Position numbers and translations under genes: made by a program
The notes under the pieces: model-generated
Told to the model about the DNA's origin: nothing
Seen by the model: only the letters and a program-made list of their open reading frames with translations
Databases searched by the model: none
Shown: in pieces, positions 1-8,201 of the stretch
Layout: every line of letters starts with the position of its first letter
How positions within the stretch are numbered: the first letter of the stretch is position 1
Source: Bacteroides coprosuis DSM 18011
Lineage (GTDB): Bacteria; Bacteroidota; Bacteroidia; Bacteroidales; Bacteroidaceae
Length of the DNA: 64,000 nt
Reading direction: 5' to 3'
Assembly (NCBI GenBank): GCA_000212915.1
Contig: CM001167.1
Location: 2,906,780-2,970,779 of the forward strand

Positions 1-14
1 AGCTCTAAACAATC

Positions 15-371
15 TTATCTAGCGCTTAGGAAGTCTATCAACTGATCTTTCTTTAATTGATAGAGATAAGTTACTATTCTTTCCTCATAGTCAACCTGAT
101 TTTCAAAATGAGTGGCCAACTGAATAATAATCTTACGAATTGTACGATTTCCATCAATTAATTTCCATACTTCAGAACCATGAACATCTAACGGAACTTT
201 AATCTCAGGAGATATTTTCTTGGGTAAAAAGTACTTATTCACCCATTTTGATTTGAATCTCAAAATACCCAACCGCACCCTTCCATCATCCATTATATAT
301 GTAGAGATGTGACTTCTACGAATAGGAGTCACATCTAATATATTTATCTTATTATTACTCTTGCCAAACAT
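15..371 (-). CDS. PqqD-family small protein
   Basis: A 118-residue soluble protein that looks like a PqqD-type domain, a small winged-helix fold that in RiPP systems binds precursor peptides for radical-SAM enzymes. The central VPLDVHGSEVWKLIDGNRTI segment (about residues 59-78), followed by a helical tail ending LYQLKKDQLI, is the typical PqqD pattern of a short strand, a DG-type turn and helices. Its ATG overlaps the stop codon of the upstream MFS gene by one base (TAATG), so the two are probably translationally coupled. No radical-SAM partner lies inside the window, so an actual role in peptide modification is only a possibility. Family assignment is by motif resemblance. Confidence 0.7.
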   Translation of the reverse strand: MFGKSNNKINILDVTPIRRSHISTYIMDDGRVRLGILRFKSKWVNKYFLPKKISPEIKVPLDVHGSEVWKLIDGNRTIRKIIIQLATHFENQVDYEERIVTYLYQLKKDQLIDFLSAR

Positions 372-1786
372 TAGCTCTTTACATTAGGTTCTTCAAGACC
401 ATAACCGTGCTTCTTATCCTCTGCTTTAAGCCATAAGCCTAATATACATGCAAAGATACCACAAGATGCAAACACAAGCATTGCAGGGGTATAGTTATAA
501 ACTCCATTATTAGCTATTAATACCTCTGCTGGATTAGATTTGTCTAAGACTACACCAATAATGATTGGGAATAACCACAATCCAAAATTCTGAATTAAAA
601 AGACAATACTATAAGCTGAACCCAGATAAGTTTTATCAACTAAATGAGGTATAGAGGGCCATAGTGCAGCAGGAACCAAAGAGAATGATACCCCCAACAC
701 AATAATTGCTGAGTATGCAACAAGTAAACTATTACTATCACCTTCTACAAAAGGATAAATAGCAAATGTCATATGACATACAAACACTAATATAGATCCA
801 AAAATAAGCATAGTAGCACCTTTACCTTTCTTATCTAGGAACCAACCTAAAAGAGGTGTTAAGATCATAGCCCCAATTGGAAACCATGAAAACAATTGCG
901 ACGCATCTGTAGTTGATAATCCTAAACGGTTTTCCAACATACTAGTTGCAAACTTTTGGAATGGGAAAATAGCTGCATAATAAAGTACACATAATAAAGC
1001 TGTAATGATATATACTTTATTAGTAAGTAGTTTTCCTAAATCACTCATTTTAAAACCTTCTTCAGGCTCTTCATCTAATTCTTTAGAAAGAGTAGAATCT
1101 TGAGAGTCCAACTTTTTATCCATTAAAGTGTAAACAAAGAAGGTTAAAAAACCAATACACAATAGTAAACAACAAACTGCAACAGGACGAACCACATCAG
1201 GAGTTCCTAAATTAGCAAAATAAGGAGATATCCAGAAAACAACAGCTACTCCCAAGCGAGCGATTGCCATTTCCAACCCCATAGCCAATGCCATTTCCTT
1301 ACCAGTAAACCATTTAACAATCGTTTTAGAAACTGTTATACCAGCCATTTCAATACCACAACCGAAGATAGCAAACCCTACAGATGCTAGTTTAGCAGCT
1401 GGTGGAAAAGATACAGCAAAGCTGTTCAGCAAATCATAAAGAGCATTATCTGCTCCAAACCAATCACTAATGGCATAAAGTTTAATACCTGCTCCAATAA
1501 GCATTATTATACAAGATAAAAGACCCGTAAAACGAATACCCATTTTATCTAGTATAATACCAGCGAAAAATAAGAAGAAAACAAAAACATTAAGAAAATA
1601 CTCCGAGCTAGCAAAAGTTCCGTAAACCTCGGGAGTCCATCCCTTCTGTTGCTCTAAAAGAGTTTGCAATGGTGATAATACATCAACAAACATGTAAGCA
1701 AAGAACATGGTTAATGCAACGAGAATCAATGCTGACCACCTAAGCACGGATGATTCTCTCATAGTTTCGTGAGAAATTTTATTCAT
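371..1786 (-). CDS. MFS transporter
   Basis: A 471-residue inner-membrane protein with about 12 hydrophobic segments split into two halves by a charged central loop (about residues 225-248, DKKLDSQDSTLSKELDEEPE). The short loop DKMGIRF near residue 80 and its counterpart DKKGKG near residue 319 correspond to the conserved MFS loop between helices 2-3 and 8-9. It probably moves a small metabolite by symport or antiport; the substrate cannot be read from the sequence. It is coupled to the downstream PqqD-like gene by a one-base overlap. A hairpin at 1816-1854 separates it from secG, so it is probably a separate transcription unit. Confidence 0.88.
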   Translation of the reverse strand: MNKISHETMRESSVLRWSALILVALTMFFAYMFVDVLSPLQTLLEQQKGWTPEVYGTFASSEYFLNVFVFFLFFAGIILDKMGIRFTGLLSCIIMLIGAGIKLYAISDWFGADNALYDLLNSFAVSFPPAAKLASVGFAIFGCGIEMAGITVSKTIVKWFTGKEMALAMGLEMAIARLGVAVVFWISPYFANLGTPDVVRPVAVCCLLLCIGFLTFFVYTLMDKKLDSQDSTLSKELDEEPEEGFKMSDLGKLLTNKVYIITALLCVLYYAAIFPFQKFATSMLENRLGLSTTDASQLFSWFPIGAMILTPLLGWFLDKKGKGATMLIFGSILVFVCHMTFAIYPFVEGDSNSLLVAYSAIIVLGVSFSLVPAALWPSIPHLVDKTYLGSAYSIVFLIQNFGLWLFPIIIGVVLDKSNPAEVLIANNGVYNYTPAMLVFASCGIFACILGLWLKAEDKKHGYGLEEPNVKS

Positions 1787-1815
1787 TTTATATACAATTA
1801 GAAGTGTCTTAAAAC

Positions 1816-1854
1816 AATTATGGCTGTAACACGTTTCGTATTACAGCCATAATT
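1816..1854 (-). terminator. Hairpin after secG
   Basis: A 14-bp perfect inverted repeat (AATTATGGCTGTAA, 11-base loop, TTACAGCCATAATT) lies between the end of secG and the MFS start. On the minus strand it is followed by TTGTTTTAAG, only moderately T-rich. Likely the end of the rlmN-to-secG operon. Confidence 0.6.
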
Positions 1855-1892
1855 TAAGTTATAATTTTTTACTTTACAAGTACACATCAAAC

Positions 1893-2282
1893 TTATTCTG
1901 CAGAATCTGATTCAGCAGGAGTTGTTGCTTCTGATGAATTCTCGATTGGAGTTTCATTTACAGTAGTTGAAACGCCCTGATCTTGGAAGTTATAAGGATT
2001 TTCAACTTGTTGTTTTTGTGCTTGGTCAAGAAATCTATTTCCATCTTGGCTTGTTGGAGCTGAAGGCAATACATATACAGTTGCAATACTTAAGATTACA
2101 ATACCTGCTGCCAATCCCCAAGTTAATTTTTCGATGAAGTCAGTCATCTTAGGTACTCCCATTATTTGGTTAGTTGATGAGAAACCTGAAGCAAGGCCGC
2201 CTCCTTTTGATTTTTGAATCAATACGATTAAACAAAGTGCAACTGAAAGCACTAAAATCAATACTATTAAAAATGTGTACAT
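1893..2282 (-). CDS. secG: Preprotein translocase subunit SecG
   Basis: A 129-residue inner-membrane protein. SecG is the small partner of SecYE that assists SecA-driven export. Two hydrophobic helices (about residues 3-22 and 53-72) flank the family hallmark loop QKSKGGGLASGFSS at about 23-36. The C-terminal 55 residues form an acidic, Ser/Thr/Glu-rich tail longer than in proteobacterial SecG but common in this phylum. It is the last gene of the rlmN-pdxA-lptE operon, 11 bases after the TPR gene. SecA is encoded at 18.6 kb in this window. Confidence 0.93.
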   Translation of the reverse strand: MYTFLIVLILVLSVALCLIVLIQKSKGGGLASGFSSTNQIMGVPKMTDFIEKLTWGLAAGIVILSIATVYVLPSAPTSQDGNRFLDQAQKQQVENPYNFQDQGVSTTVNETPIENSSEATTPAESDSAE

Positions 2283-2293
2283 CGTTTATAAGG

Positions 2294-3127
2294 TTATTTC
2301 GATTTGTCGTTAATAATCAATTTTTCTAAGAATCTTATTTGGTCTGCAAAGTAAGCATTTTTATTTGGATATTTCAAGCTTAACTTTTTTAAAATTTCAA
2401 GAGCTTTATCATATCTTTGCTGTTTGACATATATTTTGGCCAAAGTCTCAGTAAAAAACCCCTCATCTTCAGATTCTGGCTCAGATATTTCTACATCTCC
2501 TTCTTGAGGAGTATCCATAGAAATCTTCTTAAAGTCAGGTACATTGCCAGATTTTTGATTTCCACTTTTATGAATACATATAAATTCATCAATTAAGTCT
2601 TGTCCATCCAATGGTGGGGCCGAATTAATTTCTTCTTCATCTAATAAATAACTAGTATAATCTGAAGCTAACTCCAATCCATCAGATTCTAATTCTCCTT
2701 GTGGCAAAGTAGACAAGAACGAGTCTATTAAATCTAAAGTTTGATCAGTGTGATCTTCAGGAGCCATTTCATCACTAAGAATAGATGAGGAATTAGTAGC
2801 TTTTTTTACTGTTTCCTTTATGATCGCAGGCTTTATAACAGTCCTCTGTTCTTCTCTTATTATCCCATTCTTTGTAGGAAGAACTTCCTTTTCAGAATTA
2901 TCTTCTAAAATAAAATAAAGGAGTTTTCTATCTGCTATATACAAAGCAGCTTTCTTTAATTCTTCAGAAAACTGTTCTGATTCTCTCGTTTTTAACTGAA
3001 CTAAGAAAAATAGACGTAAAGGCTGTGAGTATGGATAATCAACTATTGCATCCGATAATTCTATAAAATCCTGTTCACTTAATTGATGTGGCGATTCCAG
3101 CCATTTTTTTAAAGTGCTATAATCCAT
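2294..3127 (-). CDS. TPR-containing hypothetical protein
   Basis: A 277-residue protein without a signal peptide or membrane segment. The N-terminal half is helical (MDYSTLKKWLESPHQLSEQD, then YSQPLRLFFLVQLK), the middle is acidic and low-complexity, and the C-terminus (about 225-270, FFTETLAKIYVKQQRYDKAL and then LKKLSLKYPNKNAYFADQI) is one tetratricopeptide-like unit. It sits four bases from lptE and 11 from secG. The neighbourhood suggests envelope biogenesis, but no specific function can be assigned. Proteins of this shape are usual between lptE and secG in Bacteroidales, from memory. Confidence 0.8.
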   Translation of the reverse strand: MDYSTLKKWLESPHQLSEQDFIELSDAIVDYPYSQPLRLFFLVQLKTRESEQFSEELKKAALYIADRKLLYFILEDNSEKEVLPTKNGIIREEQRTVIKPAIIKETVKKATNSSSILSDEMAPEDHTDQTLDLIDSFLSTLPQGELESDGLELASDYTSYLLDEEEINSAPPLDGQDLIDEFICIHKSGNQKSGNVPDFKKISMDTPQEGDVEISEPESEDEGFFTETLAKIYVKQQRYDKALEILKKLSLKYPNKNAYFADQIRFLEKLIINDKSK

Positions 3128-3131
3128 CCGC

Positions 3132-3650
3132 CTACCAGTTTGCTACAGTTGCATTAAATATTTGATCTGTAATTTCTTTAACCATTTCAGAAATCAATTG
3201 ATCTTGAACTGCTGTCAGCATTTGGGAGGAATCATAGGTTCTAAATGCGGAAAACTGCTGTTCAAAATCCTCTTCATGGTTTGTATTGTTCACAAAACGA
3301 ACATTAACAGTTATAGTTAGCTTTGTTTCAGAGGAGTATCCATCAGCTTTAACAGCTTGGTTATATTGATTATACCCAGTAATTTCTCCTTCAATTTCTA
3401 AGTCAGCATCTCTCTTCACAAATTGCAAACGAGTTTGACGAATAAATATATCATTTAATTCTTCATTAAACCGCGTACCCAAAGGAGCATACACATAAGT
3501 TGCCTTAATTGGAAAATCCGCTATGGAGATTGTTTTAACCTTATCGTAATTAATAGAAGAACCATTAAACTTATAAGATATTGCACAAGCTGATAATAAA
3601 AAACAAAATAAGCCTGATAATATAAAGGTTTTACTTTTAGTCCAAATCAT
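3132..3650 (-). CDS. lptE: LptE-like LPS-assembly lipoprotein
   Basis: A 172-residue lipoprotein. The signal sequence (residues 1-22) ends in the lipobox LLSACA, with Cys22 as the lipidated residue. The mature part is a mixed alpha/beta domain with alternating strands (DLEIEGEITGYNQYN, KLTITVNVRFVNNT), as in the Bacteroidota LptE family, the plug partner of LptD in the outer membrane that receives LPS. Its first codons overlap the end of the sigma-54 regulator gene by 14 bases. LptC is encoded at 12 kb. The assignment rests on family resemblance and context. Confidence 0.82.
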   Translation of the reverse strand: MIWTKSKTFILSGLFCFLLSACAISYKFNGSSINYDKVKTISIADFPIKATYVYAPLGTRFNEELNDIFIRQTRLQFVKRDADLEIEGEITGYNQYNQAVKADGYSSETKLTITVNVRFVNNTNHEEDFEQQFSAFRTYDSSQMLTAVQDQLISEMVKEITDQIFNATVANW

Positions 3651-4845
3651 ATTCTTTGATTTTTCGGTAAAGAGTACGTTCTGAGATATTTAAATCTTTT
3701 GCAGCACTTTTTCTCTTTCCATTATGTTTTTGAAGAGCTTTTTTTATCATTTCTTTCTCTACTTCGTCTAATGATAATGTTTCTTCAACATATTCATGAG
3801 TATCTTGTATATGTTGCTCAACGGGTTCTTGCTCAGTATCTAAATTAATTGTTGTTGGTAAATTCGATGATTGAGAAACTATTGGACTAGCCTGAGGATA
3901 ATAACCTCCCCTATCTGCCATTATATCATGAACTAATCGTTTGAGTTCAGTAACATCTTTCCTCATATCAAAAAGCACTTGATATAAAATTTCTCTTTCA
4001 CTTTCAAATCCACTTGTTTTCTTCCCTAATAAAGCAGGTAGATTACTTTGAATAATTTGTTCTGGTAAATATCTTTTTAAGATCTCTACAGAAATCTCTC
4101 TATTTGTTTCAATAACAGATATTTGCTCTGCAATATTTTTCAATTGTCGTACATTACCAGGCCAAGGATATGATACTAAGAGTTCTTTAGCCTCATCTGT
4201 CAATTGAATTGCAGGCATGTGATATTTTTCCGCAAAATCTGCAGCAAATTTCCTAAATAGTAAAGCAGCATCATCGCCTCTTTCTCTTAATGGGGGAACT
4301 TGTATAGGAACTGTATTCAACCTATAATATAAATCTTCTCTAAAACGACCGCTAGCTATAGCTTCTCTTAAATTAACGTTTGTAGCAGCAACAATTCTCA
4401 CATCCGTTTTCTCTACTTTTGATGAGCCCACTTTTATGAACTCACCACTTTCTAAAACACGAAGTAATCTTGCTTGAGTAGGTAAGGGAAGTTCTCCCAC
4501 CTCATCCAAAAAGATAGTTCCTTTATCCGCTTCGCCAAAATAACCTTTGCGCTCGCCTATAGCACCAGTAAAAGCTCCTTTTTCGTGTCCAAAAAGCTCT
4601 GAATCAATAGTTCCTTCAGGTATGGCGCCACAGTTTACAGCAATATACTTACCATGTTTACGAGCACTATACTGGTGAATTATTTGAGGAAAACTTTCTT
4701 TTCCTACACCACTTTCTCCTGTAATTAATACGGATAAATCTGTAGGAGCCACTTGAATCGCAATATCAATAGCTCTCAATAACTCATCACAGTTTCCTAT
4801 AATTGAAAACCGAAGCTTTACTTTTTGTATTTCAGCATTAGTCAT
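3637..4845 (-). CDS. Sigma-54-dependent transcriptional activator
   Basis: A 402-residue bacterial enhancer-binding protein. The AAA+ domain begins almost at the N-terminus: Walker A GESGVGKE at residues 43-50, the sigma-54 contact loop GAFTGA at 90-95, Walker B GTIFLDE around 109-115, and an arginine-finger region GRFREDLYYRLN further on. The C-terminal 40 residues are a Fis-type helix-turn-helix (KHNGKRKSAAKDLNISERTL). There is no receiver, GAF or other sensory domain, so activity must be set by expression or by a partner protein. It overlaps lptE by 14 bases and sits between pdxA and lptE, a context that suggests control of envelope functions. The target genes are unknown. Confidence 0.93.
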   Translation of the reverse strand: MTNAEIQKVKLRFSIIGNCDELLRAIDIAIQVAPTDLSVLITGESGVGKESFPQIIHQYSARKHGKYIAVNCGAIPEGTIDSELFGHEKGAFTGAIGERKGYFGEADKGTIFLDEVGELPLPTQARLLRVLESGEFIKVGSSKVEKTDVRIVAATNVNLREAIASGRFREDLYYRLNTVPIQVPPLRERGDDAALLFRKFAADFAEKYHMPAIQLTDEAKELLVSYPWPGNVRQLKNIAEQISVIETNREISVEILKRYLPEQIIQSNLPALLGKKTSGFESEREILYQVLFDMRKDVTELKRLVHDIMADRGGYYPQASPIVSQSSNLPTTINLDTEQEPVEQHIQDTHEYVEETLSLDEVEKEMIKKALQKHNGKRKSAAKDLNISERTLYRKIKEYDLD

Positions 4846-4865
4846 ATTATAAATAATATCCTTTT

Positions 4866-5972
4866 TTAGAAATCATCTTGGTCAGAATCATCTTTATCCA
4901 ATTCTAACTTATCACTATCATCCTTACGATTATAATATAATTTTTCAAGAGGATTTTCTTGTAATTCTTCTTGTTCTTCTCTATAGTTAAATACATCTAT
5001 TGCTGTATAAATTGCATTTCTAAACGAAGACTCACTAGCTATCCCTTTACCTGCTATATCATAAGCTGTTCCATGAGCTGGAGATGTTCGTACTACAGGC
5101 AAACCTGCTGTAAAGTTTACCCCTTCATCCATAGCTAAGACTTTAAAAGGTATTAATCCCTGATCATGATACATGGCTAGAATACCATCGAATTTAGAAT
5201 AAACACCTGATCCTAAGAATCCATCAGCAGGAAATGGTCCATAGCAAAATATCCCATTTTCAGACATAGCTTGAATTGCTGGAGTAATAACTTCTATTTC
5301 TTCTTTACCCAACAATCCATTATCTCCTGCATGGGGGTTTAATCCGAGTACAGCTATTCTTGGCCGCGCAATACCAAAATCCTCAATCAACGAATCATTA
5401 AATATAGATATCTTATTTTCTAATAACTCTTGAGTTAATGCTGAAGGAACTTCTCTTATTGGCATATGACCAGTAGCTACTGCTATTCTAAAATCACCTT
5501 TTAATAAAACCATCAAAGACTCATTACCCTCTCCTAATCTATCTTCCAAATATTCCGTATGACCAGGAAAATGAAAATCTTCAGAATGGATAGAGTGCTT
5601 ATTTATAGGAGCTGTAACTACCACATCAATAAGACCTTTTTTATAATCATCTACCGCTCTTTCTAGCGATTGTAAAGCTGCTTTTCCGGCATTTTTATCT
5701 TCCTTAGCAAACTCAACTCTAATATCATCGTCTGCACAATTAAGGACACTTAACTTATTATCCTCAGCTTCCTCAGCATTATTTATAATACTAAAGTTTG
5801 TCGAGATTTCTAAACTTTTGCGATGGTAAGCTGCCACTTTAGGAGAACCATAAATTATAGGGGTACACATATCAAACATACCCGAAGCAGCAAAAGTCTT
5901 TAGAATAACTTCATATCCCACACCATTAATATCACCGTGTGTTATACCTATTCTTATTTTTCTATTTTTCAT
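4866..5972 (-). CDS. pdxA: 4-hydroxythreonine-4-phosphate dehydrogenase
   Basis: A 368-residue enzyme of the DXP-dependent pyridoxal-phosphate pathway that oxidises 4-phosphohydroxy-L-threonine with NAD. Family motifs are visible: the N-terminal GITHGDINGVGYE, the metal-site FPGHTEYL, NPHAGDNGLLG, AMYHDQGLIPFK, and the C-terminal TSPAHGTAYDIAGKG. The catalytic part ends near residue 335. The last 30 or so residues form an unusually acidic tail (DKLELDKDDSDQDDF), making the protein longer than the roughly 330 residues common in the family. It is co-transcribed with the DUF4837 gene, seven bases away. Confidence 0.96.
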   Translation of the reverse strand: MKNRKIRIGITHGDINGVGYEVILKTFAASGMFDMCTPIIYGSPKVAAYHRKSLEISTNFSIINNAEEAEDNKLSVLNCADDDIRVEFAKEDKNAGKAALQSLERAVDDYKKGLIDVVVTAPINKHSIHSEDFHFPGHTEYLEDRLGEGNESLMVLLKGDFRIAVATGHMPIREVPSALTQELLENKISIFNDSLIEDFGIARPRIAVLGLNPHAGDNGLLGKEEIEVITPAIQAMSENGIFCYGPFPADGFLGSGVYSKFDGILAMYHDQGLIPFKVLAMDEGVNFTAGLPVVRTSPAHGTAYDIAGKGIASESSFRNAIYTAIDVFNYREEQEELQENPLEKLYYNRKDDSDKLELDKDDSDQDDF

Positions 5973-5979
5973 TAGTCGT

Positions 5980-7020
5980 TTAATCTTTTACTATATCTGT
6001 TTCTGCATTATTATCTGTAGTTAATGCAGCTGATAAACGAAGTGTATAAAGAGACGCTTCCATCTGCCTAACTAAATTACGCTTCATTTTTTCTGGAGCA
6101 TAAACAAAAATTTCCGCAAAAATCAATTTTTTATTTTGTTGGTCTAATCTCATATGAGAGATAAAAGGACCACCCATCATATCATTTTTAATTTTCCACA
6201 AACCACGAGCTTCTAAAGTGTATTCATTTTGTACATTTATCACTTTAACATCAGTGTACTCAGGGACAGTAGTCATATACATTCCTTCTTCAGCTCCTGG
6301 TATATTCTCTTGCATTACGGAGTCTCTTTTATGAAGAAAATACTCTCTAGTGAATGATTTATCGTCTTCATAAGGTATTGAATACATAACAAAATAACGA
6401 TCAGAAGTTCCCTCATTCGTTCCTGTCCAAAGGAAATCTTTTCCTACTTTAGAAGATGCTAACTCACCAGATACCCAAACATCACAGTCAAACATTTCTT
6501 TTACCTTGTTAGAAATCGCATCACTGTGATTCTTTTCCAAGATACGAATCTGACGATTCATCTCTGCTTTAGTGAAATAATCAACAATCGCCATTCCATT
6601 TTGATCTAAGTAATCTTTCATGCTCTCAATACTAGGAGCTTGAACAGTTAATATAGATTGAGGAAATGAATAAACATCAGTAGCAGTATTAAAACGAGCT
6701 TCAGTATATGTTTTACCAATATTCACAATGACAATATTTCGTATTGGTTTTAAAATCCCATCGAAATGTTGAGGATCTGTATACATTAGTTTAAAAGCAC
6801 TCTCAGGTTGGGGCAAACCAGGAACATTACTTGTAAGAACGTTAATCAAGGCTTCCCCAGCACTACTCTCTTTTACACTATTGTCTATTACAACTAGAAG
6901 TTCATAAGGTAGGGCACTTGAAGTAGGCGTCAACACCCCTCTTTTACCACCCTGCTTACAACCTGAAAAGACTGCTATTGCTATAATCAATAAAGTCCAA
7001 TAAAATTTACGCGTTTTCAT
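5980..7020 (-). CDS. DUF4837 family lipoprotein
   Basis: A 346-residue predicted lipoprotein. A signal sequence with a basic start (MKTRKFYW) and hydrophobic core ends in the lipobox FSGCKQ, with lipidated Cys near residue 21. The rest is a soluble periplasm-facing domain starting with SSALPYELLVVIDN. I match it to the Bacteroidota-restricted DUF4837 family by overall length and N-terminal pattern; its function is unknown. It lies two bases after rlmN and seven before pdxA, so it is part of the same transcript. Confidence 0.8.
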   Translation of the reverse strand: MKTRKFYWTLLIIAIAVFSGCKQGGKRGVLTPTSSALPYELLVVIDNSVKESSAGEALINVLTSNVPGLPQPESAFKLMYTDPQHFDGILKPIRNIVIVNIGKTYTEARFNTATDVYSFPQSILTVQAPSIESMKDYLDQNGMAIVDYFTKAEMNRQIRILEKNHSDAISNKVKEMFDCDVWVSGELASSKVGKDFLWTGTNEGTSDRYFVMYSIPYEDDKSFTREYFLHKRDSVMQENIPGAEEGMYMTTVPEYTDVKVINVQNEYTLEARGLWKIKNDMMGGPFISHMRLDQQNKKLIFAEIFVYAPEKMKRNLVRQMEASLYTLRLSAALTTDNNAETDIVKD

Positions 7021-7022
7021 AA

Positions 7023-8057
7023 TTATTTGTTTTTATTTTTTTCCATAGTTGATAACATACCACAAGCTGCAAATATATCTTCACCTCTCGAAGCTCTAAT
7101 GGTCGTAAAAACCCCATTCTTTGTCAAATAATCTCTAAAAACAGTCATGGTTTCCATATCAGATCCATTCAAATCTACATTAGGTATAGCATGAAAGCGA
7201 ATTAAATTCACCCTACACTCTAACCCATCCAACAGCTCTAACAGCTTTTTAGCATGACTAATACTATCATTAACTCCCTTAAACATTATATATTCAAAAG
7301 ACAAACGTCTTTGTTTAGAAAAATCATAATCTCGTAAGATATTGACAATTTCAGAAATAGGCAAACCTTTTTCAGCAGGCATTAAATCCTTTCTCTGCGA
7401 AGCTATAGGAGTATGAATACTAACAGCTAAATGGCAATCACTTTCTTGTAAAAACCTCTCGAAACCTTTCCGCACACCGACTGTTGAAACAGTAATACGT
7501 TTAGGACTCCACTTATAGCCATAATCAGATGTCAATATTTCTAACACTTTTAATACCTCATCTAGATTATCCATAGGCTCACCCATTCCCATGAAAACAA
7601 TATTGGTTAATGTATCAGACTCGGGTATTGTTTGGATTTGATTCAAAATTTGATTTGCTGAAAGATTACCTGAAAATCCTTGTTTTCCAGTCATACAAAA
7701 TAAGCAATTCATTTTACATCCCACTTGTGAAGACACACATAAAGTTGCTCTATCTTCATCAGGAATGTACACTGATTCAATAGAGTTTTTATCACCTACC
7801 GAAAAAAGATATTTAATAGTACCATCAACAGATTTTACAGCTTGAATAGGATTTGCTGCACCAACTGTGTATTCTTGATTAAGAAGATCTCTATTCTTTT
7901 TGGAGAGGTTAGTCATCTCATCAATATTTGTCACCTTTTTTTTATATAACCAAGAGGCTATTTGTTTAGCTGTAAACTTAGGCAATCCTGCTTGAGACAC
8001 TAATACTTGAAGTTCCGACAAAGTCATTCCTAAAAGAGGTTTCTTATCCATATTCAT
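7023..8057 (-). CDS. rlmN: Dual-specificity 23S rRNA/tRNA A2 methyltransferase RlmN
   Basis: A 344-residue radical-SAM enzyme that methylates C2 of A2503 in 23S rRNA and A37 in some tRNAs. The [4Fe-4S] motif CKMNCLFC gives Cys114, Cys118 and Cys121. The GEP-type SAM motif is FMGMGEPMDN, and the resolving Cys is in the C-terminal FAACGML. The N-terminal accessory domain FTAKQIASWLYKK is typical. Start: MNMDKK, with a possible alternative at the second Met. It heads the operon through secG; a TACATTTG -7 element lies 32 bases upstream. Confidence 0.97.
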   Translation of the reverse strand: MNMDKKPLLGMTLSELQVLVSQAGLPKFTAKQIASWLYKKKVTNIDEMTNLSKKNRDLLNQEYTVGAANPIQAVKSVDGTIKYLFSVGDKNSIESVYIPDEDRATLCVSSQVGCKMNCLFCMTGKQGFSGNLSANQILNQIQTIPESDTLTNIVFMGMGEPMDNLDEVLKVLEILTSDYGYKWSPKRITVSTVGVRKGFERFLQESDCHLAVSIHTPIASQRKDLMPAEKGLPISEIVNILRDYDFSKQRRLSFEYIMFKGVNDSISHAKKLLELLDGLECRVNLIRFHAIPNVDLNGSDMETMTVFRDYLTKNGVFTTIRASRGEDIFAACGMLSTMEKNKNK

Positions 8058-8088
8058 CTAATCTACTATTAATTATAATACCTTCTTA

Positions 8089-8096
8089 CAAATGTA
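8089..8096 (-). promoter_or_regulatory. -7 element upstream of rlmN
   Basis: TACATTTG on the minus strand matches the Bacteroidota -7 consensus TAnnTTTG, about 30 bases before the rlmN ATG and just after the ppiD terminator. No clear TTTG -33 box is seen at 19-20 bases spacing. Confidence 0.5.
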
Positions 8097-8141
8097 AGCA
8101 ATAAAATACTTATTTTTTGAATCTACTTCTATCAATATAAC

Positions 8142-8180
8142 AAAAGAAAGGGCTAGCATTATTCGCTAACCCTTTCTTTT
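8142..8180 (-). terminator. Terminator after the ppiD-like gene
   Basis: An inverted repeat with 16-base arms (AAAAGAAAGGGCTAGC and GCTAACCCTTTCTTTT, seven-base loop, one G-U type pair) is bounded by A and T runs. It lies 22 bases past the stop of the PpiD-like gene and separates the two large minus-strand operons. Confidence 0.82.
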
Positions 8181-8201
8181 AAGTTCTATTAATTTTATTA
8201 T

